This document shows, piece by piece, positions 15,275 to 23,315 of a DNA stretch of 64,000 nucleotides. How positions within the stretch are numbered: the stretch's first letter is position 1; each line of letters starts with the position of its first letter. The notes below the pieces were generated by a model. It saw only the letters and a program-made list of their open reading frames with translations, had not been told where the DNA came from and ran no database searches. This DNA comes from Actinomadura opuntiae (GTDB lineage: Bacteria; Actinomycetota; Actinomycetes; Streptosporangiales; Streptosporangiaceae): contig NZ_JASNWF010000013.1 in the NCBI RefSeq assembly GCF_030283205.1, positions 249,041 through 313,040 on the forward strand, given 5' to 3'. The position numbers were made by a program, and so were the translations under genes.

Positions 15275-16728
15275 CCACCGACGACATCGCGACCACCGGC
15301 GAGATCGCCCGGCTGGCGCGGGGCACGCTGCTGCCGTCCTTCCCGGGCGCGTCGGCGCCCCGCTGGGTGCTGGACGAGCTGGAGGCGGGCCTCGGCGGCG
15401 TGACGCTGTTCGCGCTGATCGGCAACGTGCCGAGCCCGGAGTCGCTGGCCGCGCTCACCGCGCGGATGCGCAAGGCGGGCGACCCGTTCGTCACCATCGA
15501 CGAGGAGGGCGGCGACGTCACCCGGCTCGGCGGGCACGCCACCGGCAGCCCCTACCCGGGCAACGCCGCGCTCGGCGCCGTCGACGACCCGGAGCTGACC
15601 CGGCGGATCTACCGCTCGCTGGGCGCCGAGCTGGCCGAGGTCGGCGTGAACCTCAACTTCGCGCCGTCGGTGGACGTCAACACCGCCGATGACAACCCCG
15701 TGATCGGGACCCGCTCGTTCGGCTCGGACCCCGAGCTCGTCGCCCGGCACGCCGCGGCGGCGGTGACCGGCACGCAGGAGGCCGGCGTCGCGGCCTGCGC
15801 CAAGCACTTCCCCGGCCACGGCGCGACCGTGGAGGACTCCCACCTCGGCGTCCCGATCGTCGACGCCGACCTGGCGCTGCTGGACCGCCGCGAGCTGGTC
15901 CCGTTCCGGGCGGCGATCGCGGCCGGCACCCGCGCGGTGATGACCGGGCACCTCAACCTGCCCGCGATCACCGGCGGGGTGCCGGCGACCCTGTCCCCCG
16001 CCGCGATCACCGGCCTGCTGCGCGAGCACCTCGGCTACGAGGGCGTGATCGTCACCGACGCGCTGGACATGCAGGGCGCGAGCGGCGCGATCGGCATCCC
16101 GGAGGCGTCGGTGCGCGCCCTGCTGGCGGGCGCGGACCTGCTGTGCCTCGGCCCGAACGAGCACGCCGAGACGCTCCGCGCGACGCTGGACGCGATCGAG
16201 GAGGCGGTGCGCGCCGGCCGGCTGCCGGCCGCGCGGCTGTTCGACGCGGCGGAGCGGACCCGGCGGCTGCGCGAGTGGCTCGCCGGCGGCGGTCCCGCCG
16301 CGGCCGACCGCGCCGCCGGGCTGGAGGCGGCCCGCCGCGCCCTGCGGGTGACGGGCTCGCTGCCCGGCTGGCACGGGACGCCGCTGGTGGTCGAGGCGGA
16401 GGCGTCCGGCAACATCGCGGTGGGGCCGACGCCCTGGGGCCTGCGGCCCTGGGCGCCCGACGCCGTCCGGGCCGCGGGGGCGCCCGGAGAGGCGGAAGGC
16501 GTCCTGGAACGTGCCAGGGGGCGCGGGCTGGTGGTCGTGCTGCGGGACGCCCACCGGCACGCGGGCCAGCGGGCGCTCGCCGACGCCCTGCTGACGGCCC
16601 GTCCGGACGCCGTGGTGGTGGAGATGGGGCTGCCGGTCTGGAACCCCGGCGCCGCCGTCTACGTGGCCACCTACGGCGCCGCAGCCGCCAACGCCCAAGC
16701 CGCCGCCGAACTCCTAGGCCTGGCCTGA
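15271..16728 (+). CDS. GH3 beta-N-acetylhexosaminidase (NagZ-like)
   Basis: This 485-residue protein is a glycoside hydrolase family 3 enzyme. It carries the motif KHFPGHGATVEDSH (about residues 177-190), whose His/Asp pair is the acid/base device specific to the N-acetylglucosaminidase branch, and the nucleophile region GVIVTDALDMQG (Asp near 263). A C-terminal alpha/beta domain follows. There is no signal peptide, so it should act in the cytoplasm and split imported chitobiose-like sugars or muropeptide fragments into GlcNAc units. This makes it similar in role to the DasD enzyme beside the das transporter of streptomycetes. GTG start overlaps the upstream stop. Confidence 0.85.
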   Translation: MTTDDIATTGEIARLARGTLLPSFPGASAPRWVLDELEAGLGGVTLFALIGNVPSPESLAALTARMRKAGDPFVTIDEEGGDVTRLGGHATGSPYPGNAALGAVDDPELTRRIYRSLGAELAEVGVNLNFAPSVDVNTADDNPVIGTRSFGSDPELVARHAAAAVTGTQEAGVAACAKHFPGHGATVEDSHLGVPIVDADLALLDRRELVPFRAAIAAGTRAVMTGHLNLPAITGGVPATLSPAAITGLLREHLGYEGVIVTDALDMQGASGAIGIPEASVRALLAGADLLCLGPNEHAETLRATLDAIEEAVRAGRLPAARLFDAAERTRRLREWLAGGGPAAADRAAGLEAARRALRVTGSLPGWHGTPLVVEAEASGNIAVGPTPWGLRPWAPDAVRAAGAPGEAEGVLERARGRGLVVVLRDAHRHAGQRALADALLTARPDAVVVEMGLPVWNPGAAVYVATYGAAAANAQAAAELLGLA

Positions 16729-17280
16729 CCAACCCAACCACCCGCCGACACCGCGACCGCGAATTCGATGCCCCCAGGGCCGAGCCGAAACGCTGCAGCG
16801 ATCGCACGCATCGCCCGCCAGGGCAATGCAAGTAAGCCCGTGGCGCGCCCGCCGGTCAACAGCCCGGTACCAGCGGGCGCGCCACGCCCATACAGCCGGA
16901 CGTCCGCGCCCCCAGCCCCAGCCCCAGCCTGCACTGACCGACCGCCCAAGCCGATCTTGCCCAGCCCCGCAACAACCTCAACCGTTGCGATCGCGAGCGA
17001 AGCCAAGTTCGAGCGAAGCGAGAACTTGATCGCGCAGCGAGGCCCCCAGGGCCGAGTCGAAGCGATGCAGCGATCGCCGCAGTGCCCGCCGAAGGAAGGC
17101 GCTCTGGCGCCTGACGCCAAGGGCAATGCAAGCAAACAGAGCGAGGCCCCCAGGGCCGAGTCGGAGCGATGCAGCGATCGCACGCATTGCCCGCCGAAGG
17201 AAGGCCCTCCAGGGCCTGACGCCAAGGGCAATGCAAGAAGCAGAGCCCGACCAGTCCGATCGGCAAGGGATAATACCTAC
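16729..17280. other. 552-bp gene-free spacer with structured repeats
   Basis: No credible gene is seen between the GH3 stop and the rrf2 start. The stretch holds three copies of a structured repeat (separate entry). It also holds a hairpin in which AAGTTC (17005-17010) pairs with GAACTT (17022-17027), extended after a 12-nt bulge by GCGATC (16987-16992) with GATCGC (17028-17033). The bulge and loop both carry GAGCGAAGC. The last 20 bases form the rrf2 promoter. Confidence 0.7.
16771..17246. repeat. Structured repeat, two tandem 104-bp copies plus one shortened copy
   Basis: Copies at 17036-17139 and 17140-17246 are nearly identical. A shortened, diverged copy is at 16771-16831. Each unit begins CCCCAGGGCCGAG and ends GGGCAATGCAAG. 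An outer stem pairs GCATTGCCC (17184-17192) with GGGCAATGC (17226-17234). An inner hairpin pairs AGGCCCT (17202-17208) with AGGGCCT (17211-17217). In the other full copy the inner stem is AGGCGC (17097-17102) with GCGCCT (17107-17112), so a G-C pair has become C-G. The shortened copy lost the inner hairpin but kept the outer stem (16808-16816 with 16821-16829). Such pairing conservation suggests a functional fold. Confidence 0.8.
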
Positions 17281-17745
17281 ATGCGATTGTCCGCCAGGGT
17301 CGACTACGCGTTGCGTGCCGCCGCGGAGCTGGCGGTGGCCGGGAGTCACCCGGTGACCGCGGTGCAGCTCGCCGAGGCCCAGCAAATCCCGCCCAAATTC
17401 CTGGAGAACATCCTCGGCCAGCTGCGCCGCTCCGGGCTCGTCCGCAGCCAGCGCGGTCCGGAGGGCGGCTACTGGCTGGCGCGGCCCGCCGAGCAGATCT
17501 CGCTGGCCGACATCATCCGCGCGATCGACGGGCCGCTGCTCGGCGTGCGCGGCGAGCGCCCGGAGCACGTCGGTTACGAGGGGCCCGCACGTTCCCTGCA
17601 GGAGGTGTGGATCGCGCTGCGCGCCAGCGAGCGGGCGATCCTGGAACGGGTCAGCCTCGGGCACATCGCCGCCGGCGAGCTGCCGGAGGGTGTCCGCAAG
17701 CTCACCGAGGACCCGTCCGCCTGGGAGAGCCCCTCGCTGATCTAG
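17281..17745 (+). CDS. Rrf2-family transcriptional regulator
   Basis: This 154-residue protein has the Rrf2 winged helix from residue 1 (RLSARVDYALRAAAEL, then QQIPPKFLENILGQLRRSGLV and GGYWLARP). The three cysteines that bind an iron-sulfur cluster in IscR and NsrR are absent, so it is one of the cluster-free Rrf2 proteins; its signal is unknown. The -10 box GATAAT (17269-17274) ends 6 nt before the ATG, so the mRNA is probably leaderless. It may be co-transcribed with nei2, which begins 12 bp after its stop. Confidence 0.87.
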   Translation: MRLSARVDYALRAAAELAVAGSHPVTAVQLAEAQQIPPKFLENILGQLRRSGLVRSQRGPEGGYWLARPAEQISLADIIRAIDGPLLGVRGERPEHVGYEGPARSLQEVWIALRASERAILERVSLGHIAAGELPEGVRKLTEDPSAWESPSLI

Positions 17746-17757
17746 GGGCTCTGATCG

Positions 17758-18546
17758 ATGCCCGAGGGCGACGTCGTCTGGCTGACCGCCCGGCGCCTGC
17801 ACGAGGCGCTCGCCGGGCGGCCGTTGACGCGTGCGCAGTTCCGCGTGCCGCGGCTGGCGACCGCCGACCTGCGGGGCCGGACGGTGCTCGACGTGGTCTC
17901 GCGAGGCAAGCATCTGCTGATCCGGGTCGAGGGCGGCCTGACGATCCACACCCATCTGCTCATGGAGGGCCGCTGGCAGATCCGGCCCGCCGGGCCGATG
18001 CCGCGCGATCACCGGGTCCGGCTGGTGCTGGGGAACGCCGAGCGGCAGGCGGTCGGCTCTTCGCTGGGCCTGGTCGAGCTGCTGCGCACCGCCGAGGAGG
18101 ACGCGGCCGTCGGCCATCTCGGCCCTGATCTGCTCGATCCCGGCTGGGACGCCGTGCTCGCCGCGCAGGCGGTCGCGCGGCTGGAGGAGCGGCCCGGCCG
18201 CGCGATCGGCGAGGCGCTGCTCGACCAGACCCGGCTCGCCGGGATCGGCAACGTCTACAAGGCGGAGATCCTCTTCCTGCGCGGCGTCCACCCGTGGACC
18301 CCGGTGTCGGACGTCCCCGACCTGCCCGGCCTCGTGGACCTCGCTCACCGCCTGCTGGACGCCAACAAGGAGCGGCACGGCCACGTCACCACGGGGAACC
18401 TCGCGCGCGGGCAGGAGCACTGGGTGTACGGGCGGGCCGGGCGCCCCTGTCGCCGCTGCGGCACCCGCGTCGAACGCGCTCCCCAGGCGTCCGACGTGGG
18501 CGACCGCACGGCGTTCTGGTGCCCGCGCTGCCAGCCGGTCCGTTAG
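17758..18546 (+). CDS. nei2: Fpg/Nei-family DNA glycosylase (Nei2)
   Basis: This 262-residue enzyme removes oxidised bases from DNA and cuts the strand at the abasic site. It begins with PEGD, giving the catalytic Pro2 and Glu3 of the endonuclease VIII branch, and carries the conserved Lys in SRGKHLLI, the H2TH segment LDQTRLAGIGNVYKAE, and a C-terminal zinc finger with PCRRCG and FWCPRC. Length fits the family. It follows rrf2 closely and ends convergent with the SRPBCC gene, sharing 4 bp at the stop codons. Confidence 0.92.
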   Translation: MPEGDVVWLTARRLHEALAGRPLTRAQFRVPRLATADLRGRTVLDVVSRGKHLLIRVEGGLTIHTHLLMEGRWQIRPAGPMPRDHRVRLVLGNAERQAVGSSLGLVELLRTAEEDAAVGHLGPDLLDPGWDAVLAAQAVARLEERPGRAIGEALLDQTRLAGIGNVYKAEILFLRGVHPWTPVSDVPDLPGLVDLAHRLLDANKERHGHVTTGNLARGQEHWVYGRAGRPCRRCGTRVERAPQASDVGDRTAFWCPRCQPVR

Positions 18547-19121
18547 GACGACCGCTCGGCGCGGCGGGCGGCGGCGCCGAGGATCTCCAGCCGGATGAAC
18601 CCGGCGCCGCCCGCGCGGATGAGCAGCCAGTACGGCGCGAAGACGCGGCGCGCGAACGCGTCCGTGCAGTGCACCCGCGTCTCGAAGGCCAGGAGCGAGC
18701 CCGGCCCGTCGGGTACCACTCGCAGCGACAGTGCGGCCTTCGCCCAGCCAGGCTCGGTGAAGGCGGTGAACGCGCCGGGGTCGCCCGGCTCCACCGGCGC
18801 CCCCTCGGGGCGGAGCCGCCAGAACTTGGCGATCTTTCCCTTGACCAGCTCCGTTCCCTCGTCCCGCAGCAGGGTGCGGGCCGGGAACGCCTCGAGGAGG
18901 GGCCCGCTGAGCCGGGTCCGCCCGCCGGACCGCAGCGCCATCAGGCGGCGGGAGACGGGCAGTTCCTCGGCGGTCAGGGTCATCAGGGCGTCCCAGACGG
19001 CCGCGGGCTCGGCCTTGACGCGGCGGGTGTAGCGGGAGCGGAAGTCGGCCTCGGGCAGGACGCGGTCGAGCAGGGCGGGCCGGGCGGACGCGTGCGAGGC
19101 GGCCGGGGTCGGGTGCTTCAC
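18543..19121 (-). CDS. SRPBCC/DUF2867-like protein
   Basis: This 192-residue protein starts with GTG and has a helix-grip (START-like) pattern: YTRRVKAEPAAVWDAL near the start and a C-terminal long helix. Such proteins bind hydrophobic ligands; the ligand is not evident. It overlaps the upstream tetR by GTGA (19118-19121), so both are in one operon and the TetR protein probably controls it. Its stop overlaps the nei2 stop on the other strand. Confidence 0.7.
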   Translation of the reverse strand: MKHPTPAASHASARPALLDRVLPEADFRSRYTRRVKAEPAAVWDALMTLTAEELPVSRRLMALRSGGRTRLSGPLLEAFPARTLLRDEGTELVKGKIAKFWRLRPEGAPVEPGDPGAFTAFTEPGWAKAALSLRVVPDGPGSLLAFETRVHCTDAFARRVFAPYWLLIRAGGAGFIRLEILGAAARRAERSS

Positions 19122-19696
19122 GGGCTCTCCTTCGTGCCGAGCGCGGCGACCGCCGCGCCCGCCAGCCGGTCGGCGAGGCCGGGCGGCGCTTCGCCGCCCG
19201 CCAGGAACAGGTAGGTGTAGATCGGGCCGAGCAGCAGGGCGTGCACGAACGCGGGGTCGCCGCCGGCCGGTTCGCCGCGCGCGCGGGCGCGGTCGAGGAT
19301 CGCGGCGACGACGGCGCGCTCGGCGTCGATGACGCCGGCCTGGAACCGCGCGGCGAGGGCCGGGTCGGCCGACAGGTCGGCGGTCAGGCCCGGCAGGACG
19401 AGCCGCGCGTACGGGCCGGACAGCAGGTCGATGACGCGTTCGGCGAGCGCGGCCAGGTCGCCGCGCAGCGAGCCGGAGTCGGCGGGCGGAACGGGATGCG
19501 GGCCGTGCACCGCGACGGCGAACACCATCTCGGCCTTGGACCGCCAGCGGCGGTAGATCCCCGCCTTGCCGACCCCGGCGCGCGCGGCGACGCCGTCGAT
19601 GCTCAGCGCCTGGTAGCCGGCCTCCGCCAGCAGCGCGCGGACCGCGTCCGCGACGGCCCGGTCCACGTGCCCGGACCGCGGGCGTCCCCGGTTCAT
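19118..19696 (-). CDS. TetR-family transcriptional regulator
   Basis: This 192-residue protein has the N-terminal helix-turn-helix AARAGVGKAGIYRRWRSKAEM and the TetR_C ligand domain of the kind seen in the AcrR group (LSGPYARLVLPGLTADLSADPALA). I use ATG 19696 (MNRGRPRSG); ATG 19708 is also possible. The perfect palindrome ACGGATCGATCCGT lies just upstream, so autoregulation is likely. It forms an operon with the SRPBCC gene. Confidence 0.85.
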   Translation of the reverse strand: MNRGRPRSGHVDRAVADAVRALLAEAGYQALSIDGVAARAGVGKAGIYRRWRSKAEMVFAVAVHGPHPVPPADSGSLRGDLAALAERVIDLLSGPYARLVLPGLTADLSADPALAARFQAGVIDAERAVVAAILDRARARGEPAGGDPAFVHALLLGPIYTYLFLAGGEAPPGLADRLAGAAVAALGTKESP

Positions 19697-19715
19697 GGTC
19701 CCGAGCATAAACGAA

Positions 19716-19729
19716 ACGGATCGATCCGT
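19716..19729. promoter_or_regulatory. TetR operator palindrome
   Basis: ACGGATCGATCCGT is a perfect 14-bp palindrome 7-20 bp upstream of the two possible tetR starts. Its position and symmetry fit an autoregulatory TetR site. Confidence 0.6.
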
Positions 19730-19897
19730 AAATGAAATCGGCGCGGTCGGCGCCCGTCCGTCGCCTCGAGGTCGCGGACGGGTCGCCGCCGGGAGCGGGT
19801 CGCCGGATCCTGCGCCCGCGCGACCATCCTCCGATTGCGATCGTTCCAAGTCAATTCTCGGGTTTCCTTATCGATCTCCCAGGTCTAACTTGGGCCC

Positions 19898-20782
19898 ATG
19901 ACCCTGGACGACCTCCGCGTCTTCGTGGCCGTCTGCGCGGCCGGCAACCTGAGCGCCGTCGCCCGCGACCTGTCGTGCAGCCAGTCCGCGGTGAGCCAGC
20001 ACGTCAAGCGGCTCGAGCGGGAGACCGGGCTGGTGCTGCTGGAGCGGCGCCCGCGCGGGGTGCTGCCCACCCGCGCCGGCCGGATCCTGCACCGGGCCGC
20101 CACCGAGGGCATCGCCGGGCTGGACGCGGCGCTGCGGCAGCTGGACGACCTGCGCCGCGGCGTCGGCGGCACGGTCCGGATCGCGACGGGCGCCACGACC
20201 GTCCGGCACTTCATGGCCGCGGGGGTGGCCGCGTTCCGGGCCCGGCACCCGGAGGCGGCCCTGCAGTTCGAGACCGCCGGGTCCAGCCGCCGCTGCCTGG
20301 AGGCGGTGCGCACGCACGCCGCGGACCTGGCCTGGGTGACGATCGGCCCGCCGCTGGAGGGCGTCGAGCAGCGCGCGTCGTGCGAGCTGCCGTGGGTGCT
20401 CGCCGTGCACGCCGGCGACCCGCTGGCCGGCCGGGAGACGATCGCGCCGGACGATCTGGCGGGCATCCGGCACATCGAGCTGCCCGCGCACTCGACGTCG
20501 CGCGTCCACCTGGAGATGCACCTGGAGCGGCACGGGGTACGGCTGACGTCCAGCACCGGCGTCGCCGACTGGGACACCGCACTGCTGCTCGCCGAGCTGG
20601 GCCTCGGCCACGCGATCCTGCCGGCGCTGCCCGGCTGGGGCGGCGGGAAGGGCGAGGTGCGGCTGATCCCGATCCCCGGCCTGCCGCCGCTCACGGCCGG
20701 CTGGGCGGCGCGCCGCTGGGACGCGCTGACCCCGCTGGCCATCGAGTTCGCCGAGACCGTCCTCGACCACCTGCGCCGCTGA
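19898..20782 (+). CDS. LysR-family transcriptional regulator
   Basis: This 294-residue protein has the LysR winged helix (VCAAGNLSAVARDLSCSQSAVSQHVKRLERETG) and a periplasmic-binding-like effector domain. The -10 box TAACTT (19886-19891) ends 6 nt before the ATG, so translation is probably leaderless. An inverted pair TTCCAAGT (19844-19851) and ACTTGG (19888-19893) flanks the promoter and could be its own site. No divergent target gene is evident beyond the tetR operon. Confidence 0.87.
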   Translation: MTLDDLRVFVAVCAAGNLSAVARDLSCSQSAVSQHVKRLERETGLVLLERRPRGVLPTRAGRILHRAATEGIAGLDAALRQLDDLRRGVGGTVRIATGATTVRHFMAAGVAAFRARHPEAALQFETAGSSRRCLEAVRTHAADLAWVTIGPPLEGVEQRASCELPWVLAVHAGDPLAGRETIAPDDLAGIRHIELPAHSTSRVHLEMHLERHGVRLTSSTGVADWDTALLLAELGLGHAILPALPGWGGGKGEVRLIPIPGLPPLTAGWAARRWDALTPLAIEFAETVLDHLRR

Positions 20783-20801
20783 CCGGCGTCCCAGGACGCC
20801 G

Positions 20802-20835
20802 AAAGGCCCGGCCCCAGGAGAGGGGCCGGGCCTTT
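20802..20835. terminator. Terminator between lysR and dps
   Basis: A perfect 14-bp stem (20802-20815 with 20822-20835) with loop AGGAGA is followed by a short T run on the plus strand and preceded by AAA, so it can work in both directions. A second palindrome GCGCGGATCCGCGC (20880-20893) lies just after the dps stop on its strand. Confidence 0.85.
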
Positions 20836-20902
20836 TCGTCCGGATCCGGGAGCCGCGCCGAGGATCGCGGCGGCGCGGCGCGCGGATCCGCGCTTCAGGC
20901 GG

Positions 20903-21370
20903 TCAGGTCTGCGCCTGGAACATCCAGTGCTGCTTCTCCAGCTCCTGGGTGATGCCGATGAGCAGGTCCTGGGACACGGGGTCGGCCTCGTCGGTCGCCG
21001 CGATGCGCTCGCGGAACCGCGCGATGATCTGCGCCAGCACGTCGGTGATCGCGGCGACGACCTTGTCGTCGGCCAGGTACCCGGCCTCGAGCTGCGGGAG
21101 CTCGGTGCGGTCGGCGACCGTGCGGGCCCGGCCGTCGGGGTTCGCGCCGATCGCCACGGCGCGCTCGGCCACGTCGTCCTGTCCGCCGCGGGCGAGGTCG
21201 ACGACCTCGTCCAGGTGCTCGTGCACGACCTTGAAGTTGCGACCGGTCAGGTTCCAGTGCGCCTGCTTGGCCACGAGCGAAAGATCGATGAGGTCCACGA
21301 GGGCGCCCTGCAGGGCCTGCCCGGTGACCTTCAGTGCCTCGTCGGAGAGCGGGCTCTTGACGGCCGCCAT
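20903..21370 (-). CDS. dps: Dps/ferritin-like DNA-protection protein
   Basis: This 155-residue protein is a Dps-type ferritin, which forms dodecamers, oxidises and stores iron and shields DNA from peroxide. The ferroxidase signature is clear: AKQAHWNLTGRNF with its His, then HEHLDEVVDLARGGQDDVAERAVA. The C-terminus lacks a long lysine-rich tail, so DNA binding may be weak. The ATG at 21370 has GGAAGGAG upstream. It is flanked by a terminator after its stop. Confidence 0.9.
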   Translation of the reverse strand: MAAVKSPLSDEALKVTGQALQGALVDLIDLSLVAKQAHWNLTGRNFKVVHEHLDEVVDLARGGQDDVAERAVAIGANPDGRARTVADRTELPQLEAGYLADDKVVAAITDVLAQIIARFRERIAATDEADPVSQDLLIGITQELEKQHWMFQAQT

Positions 21371-21554
21371 TGTCGGGCTCCTTCCGCGTCGTTACGGTCA
21401 TCCGCTACAACGGGAAAGCGTCCCCCCATATGCCGAGCTCATGCGTGAGACCGCGCACACCCGCGGCCCCGGTCGGGCATGGGCCCGGCCGCCCCGGACC
21501 GCGGTCGCGACCGCGGTCCCGGCGGACGCCGGCCGGTACGGCGACCGGTGCCGG

Positions 21555-21908
21555 CTAGGCCGCGACCATGTCGCCGCGGAACTCGCCGGTGATCTCCTCG
21601 GGGGTCTCCGGGATGCGCTCGGCGGGGATCCGCTCGTGCTCGGGCGCGCCCGCCATGACCGGCTCGTGCTGCAGCTCGGCGAGGGCCAGCGAGTCGGCCA
21701 CCTCCCTGAGCACGTGCGACAGCGGAACGCCCAGCGCCTTGCAGATCGAGGAGAGCAGTTCGGAGGAGGCCTCCTTCTGCCCTCGTTCGACCTCGGACAG
21801 GTAGCCGAGGGAAACCCGCGCGGCCGCGGAAACCTCACGGAGGGTGCGTCCCTGGCGCAGCCGCAGCTGCCGCAGTACGTCACCGAGCAGCTGGCGAAGC
21901 AGGACCAT
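21555..21908 (-). CDS. clgR: ClgR, Clp-protease gene activator
   Basis: This 117-residue protein has the Xre-type helix-turn-helix of ClgR (LRQGRTLREVSAAARVSLGYLSEVERGQKEASSELL). In actinobacteria ClgR activates clpP, clpC and related stress genes. I use ATG 21908 (MVLLRQLLGDVLR), which matches the usual ClgR opening and has GGGAGGGAG upstream. The protein ends in Met-Val-Ala-Ala. ClgR proteins are short-lived because a C-terminal di-alanine marks them for Clp degradation, so this ending fits feedback control. It is followed by cinA upstream on the same strand, as in other actinomycetes. Confidence 0.9.
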   Translation of the reverse strand: MVLLRQLLGDVLRQLRLRQGRTLREVSAAARVSLGYLSEVERGQKEASSELLSSICKALGVPLSHVLREVADSLALAELQHEPVMAGAPEHERIPAERIPETPEEITGEFRGDMVAA

Positions 21909-22019
21909 CGTCTCGCTCCCTCCCTCAGTTCGGACCATCTGCCGGTTCCACCGTACCCGGCTTGGCGGTGGCCGTGGCAGACCGTTGATTTCGTGTTCGC
22001 TCGGAACGTAACGCTGTAA

Positions 22020-23315
22020 TCAGCCCCTAACTTCCCGATCTTCCCGAGCGTCCCCGGTCCCGACCTCGGCGTCAAGCCCCAGCAGCACACGTCTCAGCAG
22101 CTCAAGCGCGTGCACCACGGTCATCCGGCGGATCACCGCGCGGATCTCCGGCCCGGTGCCGGGCACGGGGAGTTTCGGCTTGACCACGGTGCGCGTATCC
22201 CCGGGTCCGGTCACGCCGATATAGACCGTTCCCACCGGCCGGTCGTCCTGCGGAAGGGGGCCGGCGACGCCCGTCACCGCGACCCCGTAGGTCGCTCCGA
22301 GCCGGTCGCGGACGCCCGCGGCCATGGCGGCTGCCACGTCCGGATGGACGGCCCCGTGCTCGGCGAGCAGGTCCTCCGGGACGCCCAGGAGGCTGTGCTT
22401 GAGCTCAGTGGCGTACGTCACCATCCCGCCCGCATACGTCTCCGACGAGCCGGGCATCGCGGTCAGCTCCGCGCCGATGAGCCCGCCCGTCAGCGACTCC
22501 GCCACCGCGACGGTCGCGGAGCGCTCGGCGAGCAGCCGGTGCACGACGCGGTCGAGCGACTCGTCGTCCACTCCGTAGACGACCGGGCCGAGCAGCTCCC
22601 GCACGCGCACCTCGACGCCGTCGAGCCGGCCCTTGGGGTCCGCGCCGACGGTGGTGATGCGGATCTTCACCTCGGCCGGGTCGGGCAGGTAGGCGAGCTT
22701 CACCCCGTCCATGGCCTCGACCTCGGCGAGCCGCGTCGCGACGACCGACTCCCACATCCCGGCGGTGCGCAGCGTGCGGCGGGCGACCGCGGGCAGCCCG
22801 GCGGTCCCGGCCAGATCCGGCAGGACCACCTCGTCCATGATCGTGCGCATCTCGAACGGGACGCCGGGCAGCGCGTAGACGGTGCCGCCGTCCAGCTCGA
22901 CGCGCAGGCCGGGGGCGCTGCCGGCGGAGTTGCGCAGCAGCCCGGCGCCCTCGGGGACCTCCGCCATGCGCAACGCCATCGGCTGCAGTTCCCGCCCGGC
23001 CGCCTCCGCCCGCTCGCGCAGGCGCCGCTCTAGTTCCGGGTCGCGCACCAGCGGGACGCCCGCGGCCTGCGCGAGCGCGTCGCGGGTCAGGTCGTCGTAG
23101 GTGGGGCCGAGACCGCCGGTGGTGATCACCGCGTCGGCGCGCTCCAGCGCGGACCGCACCGCGGCGACGATGACGTCCAGCTCGTCCCCGACGACCACGC
23201 TGCGGGTCACCTCGACGTCGTGCTCGGCGAGCCGCTTGCCGAGCCAGGCGGCGTTCCCGTTGATGGTGTCGCCGAGGAGCAGCTCGTCCCCGACCGTGAG
23301 CAGTTCGACCCGCAT
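22020..23315 (-). CDS. cinA: CinA-family competence/damage-inducible protein (PncC-type amidase)
   Basis: This 431-residue protein has an N-terminal molybdopterin-binding-like domain (VELLTVGDELLLGDTINGNAAWLGKRLAEH, TTGGLGPTYDDLT) and a C-terminal CinA domain (AVAESLTGGLIGAELTAMPGSSETYAGG, VTGVAGPLPQDDRPVGTVYIG). The latter is a nicotinamide-nucleotide amidase in family members that were tested. I start it at ATG 23315 where homology begins; upstream in-frame codons are not protein-like. It is the 3'-more neighbour of pgsA in many actinomycetes and lies upstream of clgR here. Confidence 0.88.
   Translation of the reverse strand: MRVELLTVGDELLLGDTINGNAAWLGKRLAEHDVEVTRSVVVGDELDVIVAAVRSALERADAVITTGGLGPTYDDLTRDALAQAAGVPLVRDPELERRLRERAEAAGRELQPMALRMAEVPEGAGLLRNSAGSAPGLRVELDGGTVYALPGVPFEMRTIMDEVVLPDLAGTAGLPAVARRTLRTAGMWESVVATRLAEVEAMDGVKLAYLPDPAEVKIRITTVGADPKGRLDGVEVRVRELLGPVVYGVDDESLDRVVHRLLAERSATVAVAESLTGGLIGAELTAMPGSSETYAGGMVTYATELKHSLLGVPEDLLAEHGAVHPDVAAAMAAGVRDRLGATYGVAVTGVAGPLPQDDRPVGTVYIGVTGPGDTRTVVKPKLPVPGTGPEIRAVIRRMTVVHALELLRRVLLGLDAEVGTGDAREDREVRG

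Noticed and set aside
16771..17246. CRISPR array
   Set aside because: Only three long, unequal copies, no short identical repeats with regular unique spacers, and no cas genes.
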